47,547 nucleotides of DNA from Deinococcus detaillensis. Lineage in GTDB: Bacteria > Deinococcota > Deinococci > Deinococcales > Deinococcaceae. Below the pieces are notes generated by a model, which saw only the letters and a program-made list of their open reading frames with translations, did not search any database and was not told the origin of the DNA. Of the stretch, positions 16,571 to 24,444 are shown in pieces; the first letter of the stretch is position 1, and every line of letters begins with the position of its first letter. The position numbers and the translations under genes are program-made. Location: assembly GCF_007280555.1 (NCBI RefSeq), contig NZ_VKDB01000024.1, positions 1-47,547 of the forward strand, given 5' to 3'.

Positions 16571-16605
16571 AAAAACCGGAGCGGCCTGTAAGGGCGGCGC
16601 TCCGG
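16571..16605 (-). terminator. Rho-independent terminator of the SLH-barrel gene
   Basis: Stem CCGGAGCG/CGCTCCGG (16576-16605). On the minus strand it is followed by TTTTTGC (from 16575 down). It lies ~45 bp beyond the stop at 16652. Confidence 0.75.
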
Positions 16606-16651
16606 CTCGCTCCTGCTCAGCGTTGAGTAGGAGCGCGTGAAAAAGCTAGGT

Positions 16652-17947
16652 TTAGAAGTAGTACTTCAGGCCGATTTTGGCGGCGGGCGAGAAGGACTTG
16701 CTGGTCGACGTGGCTGCTGCGTCGGTGTTGTTGGTGCCGCTGCCCTTATTGCTCAGGTAGTACTTGCCGTCAAACTCGCCGAAAGCGCTCAAGTTGCCGA
16801 CGACTTTGAAATCGGCTCCGATGATGCCGTTGACGTAGTAATCGGTGGCCTTGGTGCTGTCGGTGGGGCTGACCGCACTGCTGCTCAGGCCGAAGCCCGC
16901 GCCGACGTAGGGCGACAAGCGGCCCACGCCCAAGGCGTACATGGCGTTGACATCAGCCTGAATGGCCTGGGTCTGGGGAACATAGTCCACGTTGGCCCGC
17001 ACGCCCAGCCCAAAGAGGACTTTGCTCGCGCCGACGGTCGCGCCGAAGCTACTGACAAACGGTACGCTCTGGCCAAAGGCCTTGCCTTTCTCGCCGCTGA
17101 AGGTTGCGCCGGTGCTGACGCCCACATATAAGCCGCTGTTGCTCTGATCGTCGGCCATCATGGTCATGCCGCTGCCCATGGTGTCGCCGATCACGACGGT
17201 GGTCGCCGGGGTGGCGGGCGTGGTGGTCACGGTGCTGTTGGTGGTGGTGCTGGTGGTGCCGCGTGCTTCCAGCGCGGAAACGCGGGCGGTCAGGGCGTCC
17301 ACGTTGGCGGTGCTGCCAGCGGGGCCAGCCGGGCCTTGTGCGCCAGCGGGGCCTTGCGCTCCGGCAGGGCCAGCCGGGCCGACGGGGCCAGCTGCGCCGT
17401 CAGCGCCAGCGGGGCCAGCCGGGCCTTCAGGCATGTTCTGCATGGCAGTTTCCAGCGCGTCGATGCGCGAGGTCAGTTCATCCACGTTGCTGGTATCCAT
17501 CGTTGCGCTGCCCATCGCTGCGATTTTATCTTCGAGCGCGGTGACGCGGCCCTGCTGATCGGTAGAGGCTTTTTCGAGGTCGTCCACGCGGCTGCCAATG
17601 GCGGCCAACTCGGTGGAGACGTCCTGCATGCCTTTGGTGATGGTGGCCAAGTCTGCGGCGCTCAGTGCGGGAGCGGCCTGAGTCAGTGCGCCGGTTTGCA
17701 GCAAGCGGGCGAAGATCAGAGCGGCCTGATAACGGGTCAGGTTTTCATTGCCCCGGAAGGTGCCGTCGGGGAAGCCCTGAATCAGGCCCTTTTGGGTAAT
17801 CAGGTCGACGGCGTCTTTGGCCCAGTGGCCGGCGGGGATGTCGGTGAAGTTGGTCACCGTCGCGCTGGTCACGGGCGCGGTGTCTTGTGCGCCGGCGACT
17901 CCCAAAGCGAGGGCCATCGTTGCAGCAATCATTACAAATTTTTTCAT
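16652..17947 (-). CDS. SLH-domain envelope protein with coiled coil, collagen-like repeat and beta-barrel
   Basis: A 431-residue Deinococcus-type surface protein linking cell wall and outer membrane. Signal peptide 1-20; SLH domain ~32-83 (FTDIPAGHWAKDAVDLITQKGLIQGFPDGTF... LTRYQAALIFARLL), which binds secondary wall polymer; coiled coil ~95-172; twelve Gly-X-Y triplets 175-211 (GPAGPAGAD-type); a short second heptad segment; a Thr-rich linker; and a C-terminal barrel from ~265 ending KIGLKYYF. ATG 17947 follows a good GAGGAGAG site. The architecture resembles SlpA-like proteins but is much shorter. The collagen-like segment in such a protein is unusual. Confidence 0.88.
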   Translation of the reverse strand: MKKFVMIAATMALALGVAGAQDTAPVTSATVTNFTDIPAGHWAKDAVDLITQKGLIQGFPDGTFRGNENLTRYQAALIFARLLQTGALTQAAPALSAADLATITKGMQDVSTELAAIGSRVDDLEKASTDQQGRVTALEDKIAAMGSATMDTSNVDELTSRIDALETAMQNMPEGPAGPAGADGAAGPVGPAGPAGAQGPAGAQGPAGPAGSTANVDALTARVSALEARGTTSTTTNSTVTTTPATPATTVVIGDTMGSGMTMMADDQSNSGLYVGVSTGATFSGEKGKAFGQSVPFVSSFGATVGASKVLFGLGVRANVDYVPQTQAIQADVNAMYALGVGRLSPYVGAGFGLSSSAVSPTDSTKATDYYVNGIIGADFKVVGNLSAFGEFDGKYYLSNKGSGTNNTDAAATSTSKSFSPAAKIGLKYYF

Positions 17948-18316
17948 CTTCTCTCCTCGAGTAGCTTCGTCGTGTTTGCTTTTCAGCTCACGATCTCGCT
18001 CTTTACCGTAGTCAGGTTCTATGAGCGGCCAGTGAATCTGCGCTGTTCATGGCCTAACCATGAGCTGACCGTGTTTGGCCGTCTCACTTACCTCAGCGGC
18101 GGACGGTTTGGTGTAAGGCACACGCTCTATCTCTTGTGAGACGGCGTTTTGCGCTTTGTGGCGCTCGCTTGACCTGCTCAGGAGAGCCTGTACCAGAGAC
18201 TGAATCTGACGGGAGATGTGCAAAGTCCTACGACGAATCTCACGCTCTTGTCTGGTCAGGCCAGCCGAATCGGCGGCGACTGAATTTGCGAGGAAGGCTG
18301 TGAGAAGATAGCAGGC
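17948..18316. other. 369-bp divergent gap with structured sequence
   Basis: The gap holds the promoters of the SLH gene (left) and the crotonase gene (right). Symmetric elements are TCATGG-CCTAA-CCATGA (18047-18063) and the long-range arms GCCGTCTCAC/GTGAGACGGC (18078-18145). No open frame with coding character was seen. Confidence 0.45.
18078..18145 (+). ncRNA. Candidate structured RNA element
   Basis: Perfect 10-bp arms GCCGTCTCAC (18078-18087) and GTGAGACGGC (18136-18145) enclose 48 bases that can form an inner TTAC/GTAA stem. GTTTTGCG follows on the plus strand. It could be a small RNA with its own terminator, a leader structure of the crotonase gene, or a binding site; it fits no known riboswitch or tRNA pattern. 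Confidence 0.25.
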
Positions 18317-19108
18317 ATGCTAGATGAACTGGATTTTAATACGCTGGTGATCGACCAACACGGCGACCTCGCGGTGCTGACCATCAACCGCCCGCAGGCG
18401 CTCAACGCCCTCAGCGGCGAAACCCTGATCGAACTCGTCGAAGCGGTAGAAGCCATTGCCGAAAACGCGGAGATTGCCGCTCTCATCATCACTGGCGGCG
18501 GCGACAAGGCGTTCGTGGCCGGAGCCGACATCGGCGAACTGAGCCGCTTGGAAGGCGTTTACGCCGGGCGCGAAGCCTCGCTAGGCGGGCAAAACGTGAT
18601 GCACGAAATTGCCTCGCTGCCGTTTCCGACGATTGCGGCCATCAATGGCTACGCGCTGGGCGGCGGCTTGGAACTGGCGCTGGCCTGCGACGTGCGGGTG
18701 GCTTCGCACACGGCCAAGTTGGGGTTGCCGGAAGTCACGCTGGGCCTGATTCCCGGCTACGGCGGCACCCAGCGCCTCGCCCGCTTGGTGGGGCCGGGCC
18801 GGGCGCTCGACATGATGATGACGGGCCGCCAGGTCGGGGCCGACGAAGCCCTGCAGATGGGTCTGGTGAATTATCTGGCCGAAAACCCACTGGAAAAAGC
18901 CCGCGAAGTCGCTCAGATGATGACCAAAAATGCGCCGATTGCCCTCTCGCTCATCAAAGAAGCGGTGCGGCGCGGCTTGACCGGCAGCTTGGAAGAAGGC
19001 TTGGAAATCGAAGCGGACTTGTTCGGGATGGCGGCGGCCACTGCCGATTTCAAAGAAGGCACGGCGGCTTTCTTGGCCAAGCGCAAAGCCAACTTTCAAG
19101 GCGAGTAA
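18317..19108 (+). CDS. Enoyl-CoA hydratase (crotonase family)
   Basis: A 263-residue cytoplasmic enzyme adding water across 2-trans-enoyl-CoA in fatty-acid or related acyl-CoA breakdown. Family signatures include AVLTINRPQALNALSGE, the oxyanion/CoA loop KAFVAGADIGEL, the crotonase block FPTIAAINGYALGGGLELALACD, and LPEVTLGLIPGYGGTQRLARLVG, which carries the expected catalytic Glu region. Length matches the family. It is a single transcription unit with a terminator at 19167-19205; no other beta-oxidation gene is beside it. Confidence 0.93.
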   Translation: MLDELDFNTLVIDQHGDLAVLTINRPQALNALSGETLIELVEAVEAIAENAEIAALIITGGGDKAFVAGADIGELSRLEGVYAGREASLGGQNVMHEIASLPFPTIAAINGYALGGGLELALACDVRVASHTAKLGLPEVTLGLIPGYGGTQRLARLVGPGRALDMMMTGRQVGADEALQMGLVNYLAENPLEKAREVAQMMTKNAPIALSLIKEAVRRGLTGSLEEGLEIEADLFGMAAATADFKEGTAAFLAKRKANFQGE

Positions 19109-19166
19109 GTAGGAGCAAATAACCGCTGAAGCCGACAAGCCGAGTACGGTGAAAGTCAGCATAAAA

Positions 19167-19205
19167 CAAGCTCCCGGGCGCTAGAGTTCGGGGGCTTGCC
19201 TTTTT
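19167..19205 (+). terminator. Rho-independent terminator after the crotonase gene
   Basis: Stem CAAGCTCCCG/CGGGGGCTTG (19167-19198), followed by CC and TTTTT. Confidence 0.8.
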
Positions 19206-19239
19206 CCGCATCTATTTTCCCTCCCCAGCAGGAGTCCGT

Positions 19240-20268
19240 ATGAGCGACCAGAAATTTACCCTCAACGTCAGCGGCGGTGCGCTGCATGACGTGGCAACCC
19301 GCCGCAAAGCTGCGCCCAGGGCCGTTGAATTTGCCACGCCCCGCGCCAAGCTGATCGAAGAAGCCGACCGCGCCATTCGCGCCGACCTCGCCGAGTTTCC
19401 CCGCGCTTTGGCCGCTTACGACGCTTTGCAAAGCGACCCCGAAGCGCTGGCCGATTGGGACATGGCCAATTACATCACCATGCGCAAGCTCGGCTACAAC
19501 GATCACGGGCGGGTTCACGCTTTTATCACCGGCGCGGCCAGCCTCGCCATCCTGGAACTGCTGCTCGAAGGCGGCGTCAAGCCCGACATCATCGAGAGCG
19601 GCATCGGCGAAGTGGACGACGTGTACCTAACCATCATTCTCGGCACCATGCTGCACGACATCGGCAACCAGATTCACCGCGCCGCGCACGAGCAGCACGG
19701 CGTGATGCTGGCGCTGCCGATCATCGACCGCATCCTGAAACCGATTTACGAAGACGTGTTCAAACGCACCAAGATTCGCAGCTTTATTCTGGGCTGCGTC
19801 AATTGCCACGACCTCAACCCGCCGCCGCTGACCATCGAAGCAGGTATCACAGCAGTGGCCGACGGCACCGACATCACCAAGGGGCGCGGGCGCAAGGCTT
19901 TTGCGCTGGGCAGCGTGGACATTCACTCGATCAGCGCTTTGGCCGTCGATCAGGTCGTCATCGAGCGCGGGCAGAACAAGCCCGTGCGGATCAACGTGAC
20001 CATGAACAACTCCGGCGGCATTTTTCAGGTGGAAGAAGTGTTGGCCCCCAAAGTCATTCGCACGCCGCTGAGCAAGTATGTGGAGCTGCACGCCCGCACC
20101 CGCCCGCAGGGAGACGAGCAGATCGTCAGCCGGGTTCGCTTAGAGAGTGATCATTTCGTGGTGGATCTGGACGGCGGTGAAACAGTCGACGTTGGGGTCA
20201 AAGACAGTCAACTGGAAGCTGCACAGGCGGTGGCCGGGTCGCTGGGCACCGGCGTGGAGAGCCATTAG
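19240..20268 (+). CDS. HD-domain phosphohydrolase
   Basis: A 342-residue cytoplasmic protein. The metal-binding HD-superfamily residues are visible: HGRVHAFITGA, the central MLHDIGNQIHRAAHEQHG, and CVNCHDLNPPPL followed by VADGTDITKGRGR. The last ~100 residues form an extra, partly beta C-terminal domain. HD proteins of this type hydrolyse phosphomonoesters or nucleotides, but the substrate is not apparent. It has a good AGGAG site before ATG 19240 and is two bases from rnhB, so the two are likely cotranscribed. Confidence 0.85.
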   Translation: MSDQKFTLNVSGGALHDVATRRKAAPRAVEFATPRAKLIEEADRAIRADLAEFPRALAAYDALQSDPEALADWDMANYITMRKLGYNDHGRVHAFITGAASLAILELLLEGGVKPDIIESGIGEVDDVYLTIILGTMLHDIGNQIHRAAHEQHGVMLALPIIDRILKPIYEDVFKRTKIRSFILGCVNCHDLNPPPLTIEAGITAVADGTDITKGRGRKAFALGSVDIHSISALAVDQVVIERGQNKPVRINVTMNNSGGIFQVEEVLAPKVIRTPLSKYVELHARTRPQGDEQIVSRVRLESDHFVVDLDGGETVDVGVKDSQLEAAQAVAGSLGTGVESH

Positions 20269-20270
20269 CG

Positions 20271-20912
20271 GTGCCTGCTTACCCGCCCGTCACCCCCGAC
20301 TGGAGCTATGAGCGTACCCACTGGCGGCGCGGCTTTTTCCGGGTGGCTGGTGTAGACGAAGCCGGGCGCGGCGCGTGGGCTGGCCCGTTGACGGTGGCGG
20401 CGGTGATTTTGCCGAATAACCTGGGCGATTTGCCGTTCCGCGATAGCAAGCAGCTTCGCCCCGCCGAGCGCGAGGAACTGGCCACTGAGGTGCGCCGCGT
20501 GGCGCTGGCCTACGCCGTCGAACACGCCGCGCCCGAAGAAATTGACCGCCTCAACGTGCTGGGAGCCACCCACGCCGCCGCCATGCGGGCCATTGCCCGC
20601 CTTGGTCCCAAGCCGCAGGCGCTCGTCACCGATTACCTCAAGCTTCCCACCGACTTACCGTACTCGGCCCCGGCCCGCGCCGACGCGCTGAGCTATTCGG
20701 TGGCGGCGGCCTCGCTGCTCGCCAAAACGGAGCGCGACGCGCTGATGCTGGGGCTGGACGCCGAGTATCCGGGCTACGGCTTCGCGGCGCACAAGGGCTA
20801 TGGCACCTCGCAGCACCGACGAGCACTGGCCGAGTTGGGCGTCAGCGCCGTTCACCGCCGCACGTTTGGGCCGATTGCGAGGTTATTGGAGCCGCGTTTG
20901 CTTGAAGAGTGA
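20271..20912 (+). CDS. rnhB: Ribonuclease HII
   Basis: An endonuclease that nicks the RNA strand of RNA-DNA hybrids and removes single ribonucleotides left in DNA. Key motifs are [21 protein letters not shown] (catalytic Asp and Glu), FRDSKQL and the central LVTDYLKLP; a late [21 protein letters not shown] block is also typical. Trp replaces the more usual Pro-Leu in GRGPLAGP. The start is GTG 20271. 213 residues, normal length. Confidence 0.95.
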   Translation: MPAYPPVTPDWSYERTHWRRGFFRVAGVDEAGRGAWAGPLTVAAVILPNNLGDLPFRDSKQLRPAEREELATEVRRVALAYAVEHAAPEEIDRLNVLGATHAAAMRAIARLGPKPQALVTDYLKLPTDLPYSAPARADALSYSVAAASLLAKTERDALMLGLDAEYPGYGFAAHKGYGTSQHRRALAELGVSAVHRRTFGPIARLLEPRLLEE

Positions 20913-20992
20913 ACACCCTTTTGAAGCTGTGGCCGTCAAATGGTGCTGGGAGTTGGAAAGCTCAGTGGGAGAGTGCGTTTCGGTTCATCTCC

Positions 20993-21019
20993 TGCCAAAG
21001 CCCTCTGCTTGGCAGTTTT
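20993..21019 (+). terminator. Likely rnhB terminator
   Basis: Stem TGCCAAAGC/GCTTGGCA with one bulged A, followed by GTTTT. Confidence 0.55.
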
Positions 21020-21072
21020 CCGAGTACCGCAAAGGTAGAAAAATCAAAAACGCTGCGTTTGTCCGCTTCTCA

Positions 21073-21129
21073 GCGTCCAAATAACCGAGTTATCCGGACG
21101 CTTTCAAGTGGTTATGCTGAGCGCAGCAT
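21073..21129 (+). promoter_or_regulatory. Hairpin plus palindrome upstream of the GGT gene
   Basis: 21073-21101 pairs GCGTCC with GGACGC and, inside, ATAAC with GTTAT around CGA. Twelve bases on, ATGCTG-AGCG-CAGCAT is a perfect 6-bp palindrome, about 85 bp before the start codon. One may be an operator and the other a transcript structure; neither matches a motif I can name, and neither fits the Deinococcus RDRM spacing. Confidence 0.35.
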
Positions 21130-21214
21130 GGATCGCTGTCGCTGGCAGCACTTGTACATGCAGCAAACCTTAATCATTTTTAATTTGCTCAGTTCCAACT
21201 CCCTAGACTGAGGC

Positions 21215-22804
21215 ATGAACCCCAATAATCCCTATCCCTCCACCCGTCAACCTGTTTTGGCACGTGGCGGCATGGTCGCCACTTCGCAGCCCCTCGCCGC
21301 ACAAGCGGGTTTGTTTGTGCTGCGGGAAGGCGGAAGCGCCGCTGACGCCGCCATCGCCACCGCCGCCGCCCTGACCGTACTCGAGCCGACCAGCAACGGC
21401 CTCGGCGGCGACGTTTTCGCTTTGGCTTGGCGCGGCGGCGAGCTTCACGGCCTGAACGCCAGCGGCGCGGCTCCGGCCCGCTGGAACATGGAGACCCTCG
21501 GCGGCAATCCAATTCCCCGTCACGGCTGGACGCCCGTCACCGTACCGGGCGGGGTGCGCGGCTGGGCCGACCTGCACGCCGAGTTCGGCAAGCTGCCGTT
21601 TGCCCGCTTGCTTGAGCCTGCCATTCAGTATGCCCGCCGTGGCTATCCGCTCAGCCCCGAAGTGGCCCGCCACTGGGCGCGGGCGGCGCAGTCTTACTGT
21701 TTGCTGAAAGGCCCGGAATTTGCCGAGTGGTTCAAGGTGTTCATGCCGCAGGGCTTCACGCCCGTTGCCGGAGCGGTGTGGGCTTCTGAAGACCACGCCC
21801 GCACCCTCGAGCGGATTGCCGAGAGTCACGGAGCCGACTTCTACGACGGCCACACCGCCCGAGCCATAGACGACGCCAGCCGGCAAGTGGGCGGCTTTCT
21901 GAGCGCCGACGATCTCGCCCAGCACGCTTCCGAGTGGGTCACGCCAATCAGCGCCGCTTACCAAGACCACGAAGTCTGGGAAATTCCGCCGAGCGGGCAA
22001 GGCATCGCCGCTTTGATCGCCCTGCGGCTGCTCGACGGCATGGATTTGCCTCCGCAGCGGGACGATCCCCGCGCCCTGCACGCCCAAATAGAAGCCATCA
22101 AACTGGCTTTTGCTGACGCCCACAAGTTGGTGGCCGATCAGCGCCACAGCGAGGTGCCGGTGGAGTTTTTGCTCTCCGAAGCCCACCGCCAAATGCTGCG
22201 TCAGTCCATCACCGACACCGCCCACGATCCCCAAACCCGCCCCCCCAGTAGCGGCGGTACGGTCTATCTGGCGACGGCAGACGGTGAGGGCAACATGGTC
22301 AGCTTTATTCAGAGCAATTACATGGGCTTTGGCAGCGGCGTGGTGGTGCCCGGCACCGGCGTGGCGCTTCACAACCGTGGTCACAACTTCAATGTGGAAG
22401 AAGGACACGCCAATCGCCTCGCGCCCGGCAAGCGCCCCTACCACACCATCATTCCCGGCTTCCTGACCCGGCAGGGCCAAGCGGTGGGGCCGTTCGGGGT
22501 GATGGGCGGGTTTATGCAGCCGCAAGGCCACGTGCAAGTCGTTCTCAATACCGTTCGCAGCGGCCTCAATCCTCAGGCGGCCATCGACGCCCCGCGCTGG
22601 CAGTGGCTGGCCGGCAAGGAAATTGAAGTGGAATACGAAATGGGTCAGCCGGTGATCCGCGAACTGATTCGGATGGGCCACACCGTGCGGGTGCAAACCG
22701 AGAAGGCCAGTTTCGGGCGCGGCCAGATCATCTGGCGCACTCCGGAGGGCGTGTTGATGGGCGGCAGCGAAAGCCGCGCCGACGGACAGGTGGCGGCGTT
22801 TTAG
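21215..22804 (+). CDS. ggt: Gamma-glutamyltransferase family protein
   Basis: A 529-residue N-terminal-nucleophile hydrolase family member. These precursors cleave themselves before a Thr and then hydrolyse or transfer gamma-glutamyl groups from glutathione and similar compounds. Evidence: GGMVATSQPLAAQAGLFVLREGGSAADAAIA, PTSNGLGGDVFAL, VPGGVRGWADLH, and the cleavage block SSGGTVYLATADGEGNMVSFIQSNY with Thr349 as the expected nucleophile; PYHTIIPGFL and APRWQW follow. No signal peptide is seen, so it is probably cytoplasmic, like YwrD-type enzymes. The gene ends at a TAG that also begins a MITE-like repeat. Confidence 0.9.
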   Translation: MNPNNPYPSTRQPVLARGGMVATSQPLAAQAGLFVLREGGSAADAAIATAAALTVLEPTSNGLGGDVFALAWRGGELHGLNASGAAPARWNMETLGGNPIPRHGWTPVTVPGGVRGWADLHAEFGKLPFARLLEPAIQYARRGYPLSPEVARHWARAAQSYCLLKGPEFAEWFKVFMPQGFTPVAGAVWASEDHARTLERIAESHGADFYDGHTARAIDDASRQVGGFLSADDLAQHASEWVTPISAAYQDHEVWEIPPSGQGIAALIALRLLDGMDLPPQRDDPRALHAQIEAIKLAFADAHKLVADQRHSEVPVEFLLSEAHRQMLRQSITDTAHDPQTRPPSSGGTVYLATADGEGNMVSFIQSNYMGFGSGVVVPGTGVALHNRGHNFNVEEGHANRLAPGKRPYHTIIPGFLTRQGQAVGPFGVMGGFMQPQGHVQVVLNTVRSGLNPQAAIDAPRWQWLAGKEIEVEYEMGQPVIRELIRMGHTVRVQTEKASFGRGQIIWRTPEGVLMGGSESRADGQVAAF

Positions 22805-23095
22805 AGCAGTTGTCAAACGAGTAGTCATTCCGGGCAGAGTAGGGGCCGTCTTGAGCAAAGCGGCCCCTTGTCGTGAACAGAATGTCACTGTAGGCCGCCT
22901 GTATGGGACCGTTTCTCCCCGTGAGAGCGCGGTTGAGCAGAGCGGTGCGCATTACCGTTGAGGATAGAATGGGCCGCTCCGCCAATGACTTGCGGGCCTC
23001 TGTGCGGCGAGCAGTGGAAGTTTGGCGCTGATTCGTACCAATCCCTGAAAACTTGGTTCTTTTCAACCCACCCCACCGCACTGTCATAAATGCTC
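22804..23095. mobile_element. Decayed MITE-like element (second copy)
   Basis: The left end GAGCAGTTGTCA (22804-22815) matches GAGCATTTGTCA of the 15701 element at 11 of 12 bases and is preceded by the same TTTTA. The right end TCATAAATGCTC (23084-23095) matches the inverted end TGACAAATGCTC at 10 of 12. The 292-bp interior has no recognised gene, although minus-strand open frames cross it. Ownership of both ends by one element is inferred. The rest of the 22805-23228 gap holds only the promoter of the next gene. Confidence 0.4.
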
Positions 23096-23228
23096 CAACG
23101 AATTTTATGGAATCGCCTATACCCTACAAGTCCAGTTGACCAGAGGTAAAAGCGAGTCAGAGGCGGGCCATCTGTGAGCGGCCGGCAGTGTTTTCAGGTC
23201 TACTATTCGGTTCAGATGAGGTCAGTCT

Positions 23229-24365
23229 ATGCTCAGACAAGCACAACCCCTGAATATACCGGCGCTCACCGGCGAGCGCGAAGGCCGCTTTGCTTTGGCG
23301 CTGCTGCTGCTGCCCTGGCTGGCCACCGGCCTGCTGATCGTGGGCTGGCAGCTCGCGCCGGGTCTACTGAGCAGATTTATCTACGCGCCGCTGCTCCTGA
23401 GCGTGGTGCTGCTGGGCTTGCCGCACGGTGCGCTGGATCATCTGGTGCCCACCCGTTTGGGATGGCGCTGGGCACAGCGGTTCTGGCCGGTGCTGGGTTA
23501 CAACTTGCTTTACGCTGGGCTGGCGGGAGCGCTGCTGCTGTGCTGGAAAGTCTGGCCGATGTGGGCGTTCTGGGGCTTTTTGGTGGTAACGGTGCTGCAC
23601 TGGGGCCAAGGTGATTTGCATTTTCTGGAAACGTCGCTGGGCCGCCGCCGAACCAACGTTTTAAGCGCTCCGTTGACCCTGCTGCTGCGCGGCAGTCTGA
23701 CAGTCGTGCTTCCGCTGCTGATTTTTCCTGAATGGTTTCAACGGCTCGGGGACGGTGCGGCCAGAGCTTTTGGCACGCCGCTGGCTGCTGGGCCGCTGCT
23801 GCCCGCAAGCTGGACAGCCGCGTTGTGGGTGCTGTTTGCCGCCCTCCTGCTGGCGGCTTGCCTGGATACTTGGCGCAGCAGTCCCAAGCGGCTGCTCGAA
23901 CTCGGTGAGGTGGGGTTGTTGCTGGCGCTGTTTGCAACTGTGCCGCCGCCACTGGCTATAGGCAGTTACTTTTGCCTCTGGCACGCTTGGCGGCATCTGG
24001 GGCGACTGCTGGCTCTGCCCGCTGGCCTGCCCGCTCTGCCCAAGACGGCGGGAGGAGAAAAAAATACGGATTCCAGAATGGAGTTGTCCTTCGGCGTTCT
24101 TCCGAAAGAGGACACCATGGCCGCAGGCCGTATCACCTCTCACCGCGAGCTGCGCCGCCTCGCCCTGCACTTGCTGCCGATCACGCTGCTGGCGCTGCTG
24201 CTGCTGCTGGGGCTGTACTTGTGGGCCGCCCCGCGAATCCACGACGCGGAGACTTTCGCCGCTCTGTATCTGGCGCTGATCGCTGCGCTGACTGGGCCTC
24301 ACGCGCTGCTGGTGGCCCTGATGGACTGGCCGGAGAAGCGGTCTACGGGTTCACCGAATCCTTGA
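23229..24365 (+). CDS. blh: Brp/Blh-type beta-carotene 15,15'-dioxygenase
   Basis: A 378-residue integral membrane enzyme that splits beta-carotene into retinal in relatives. Conserved iron-ligand histidines are in place: LGLPHGALDHL (His66, His71), TVLHWGQGDLHF (His124, His131), FCLWHAWRHLGRL and LTGPHALLVALMD. Several hydrophobic helices span the chain. An extra hydrophilic stretch of ~45 residues (KTAGGEKNTDSRM onward) lies between the last two motifs. ATG 23229 has a GAGGT site. No carotenoid or rhodopsin gene lies in this window, so the use of the retinal is unknown. Confidence 0.85.
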   Translation: MLRQAQPLNIPALTGEREGRFALALLLLPWLATGLLIVGWQLAPGLLSRFIYAPLLLSVVLLGLPHGALDHLVPTRLGWRWAQRFWPVLGYNLLYAGLAGALLLCWKVWPMWAFWGFLVVTVLHWGQGDLHFLETSLGRRRTNVLSAPLTLLLRGSLTVVLPLLIFPEWFQRLGDGAARAFGTPLAAGPLLPASWTAALWVLFAALLLAACLDTWRSSPKRLLELGEVGLLLALFATVPPPLAIGSYFCLWHAWRHLGRLLALPAGLPALPKTAGGEKNTDSRMELSFGVLPKEDTMAAGRITSHRELRRLALHLLPITLLALLLLLGLYLWAAPRIHDAETFAALYLALIAALTGPHALLVALMDWPEKRSTGSPNP

Positions 24366-24444
24366 TGTCTATCGGCCCCCACTACCGGCAGCCGCGCTCC
24401 CTCACCTCAAGCTCGCGCTGCCGAAATTTGATTATCATCTGACC

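Larger units (their letters stand above)
20913..21214. other. 302-bp gap between rnhB and the gamma-glutamyltransferase gene
   Basis: It contains the likely rnhB terminator (20993-21019), a strong double-stem hairpin (21073-21101) and a palindrome ATGCTG-AGCG-CAGCAT (21114-21129) upstream of the next gene. Short open frames here show no recognisable protein. Confidence 0.5.

Noticed and set aside
17300..17430. GC-rich short repeat as a possible non-coding microsatellite
   Set aside because: It encodes the Gly-X-Y segment of the SLH protein in frame.
18078..18145. tRNA gene
   Set aside because: The 10-bp outer stem is too long and no T-arm GGTTCRA motif is present.
21112..21131. TTATGCTG...CAGCATGG as a radiation/desiccation response motif
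   Set aside because: The spacing and core differ from the RDRM (TTATG-N7-CATAA); kept only as a palindrome.
21203..22888. Open frame of 561 codons on the minus strand
   Set aside because: It is antisense to the gamma-glutamyltransferase gene; its His/Gly/Ala-rich content is typical of a shadow.
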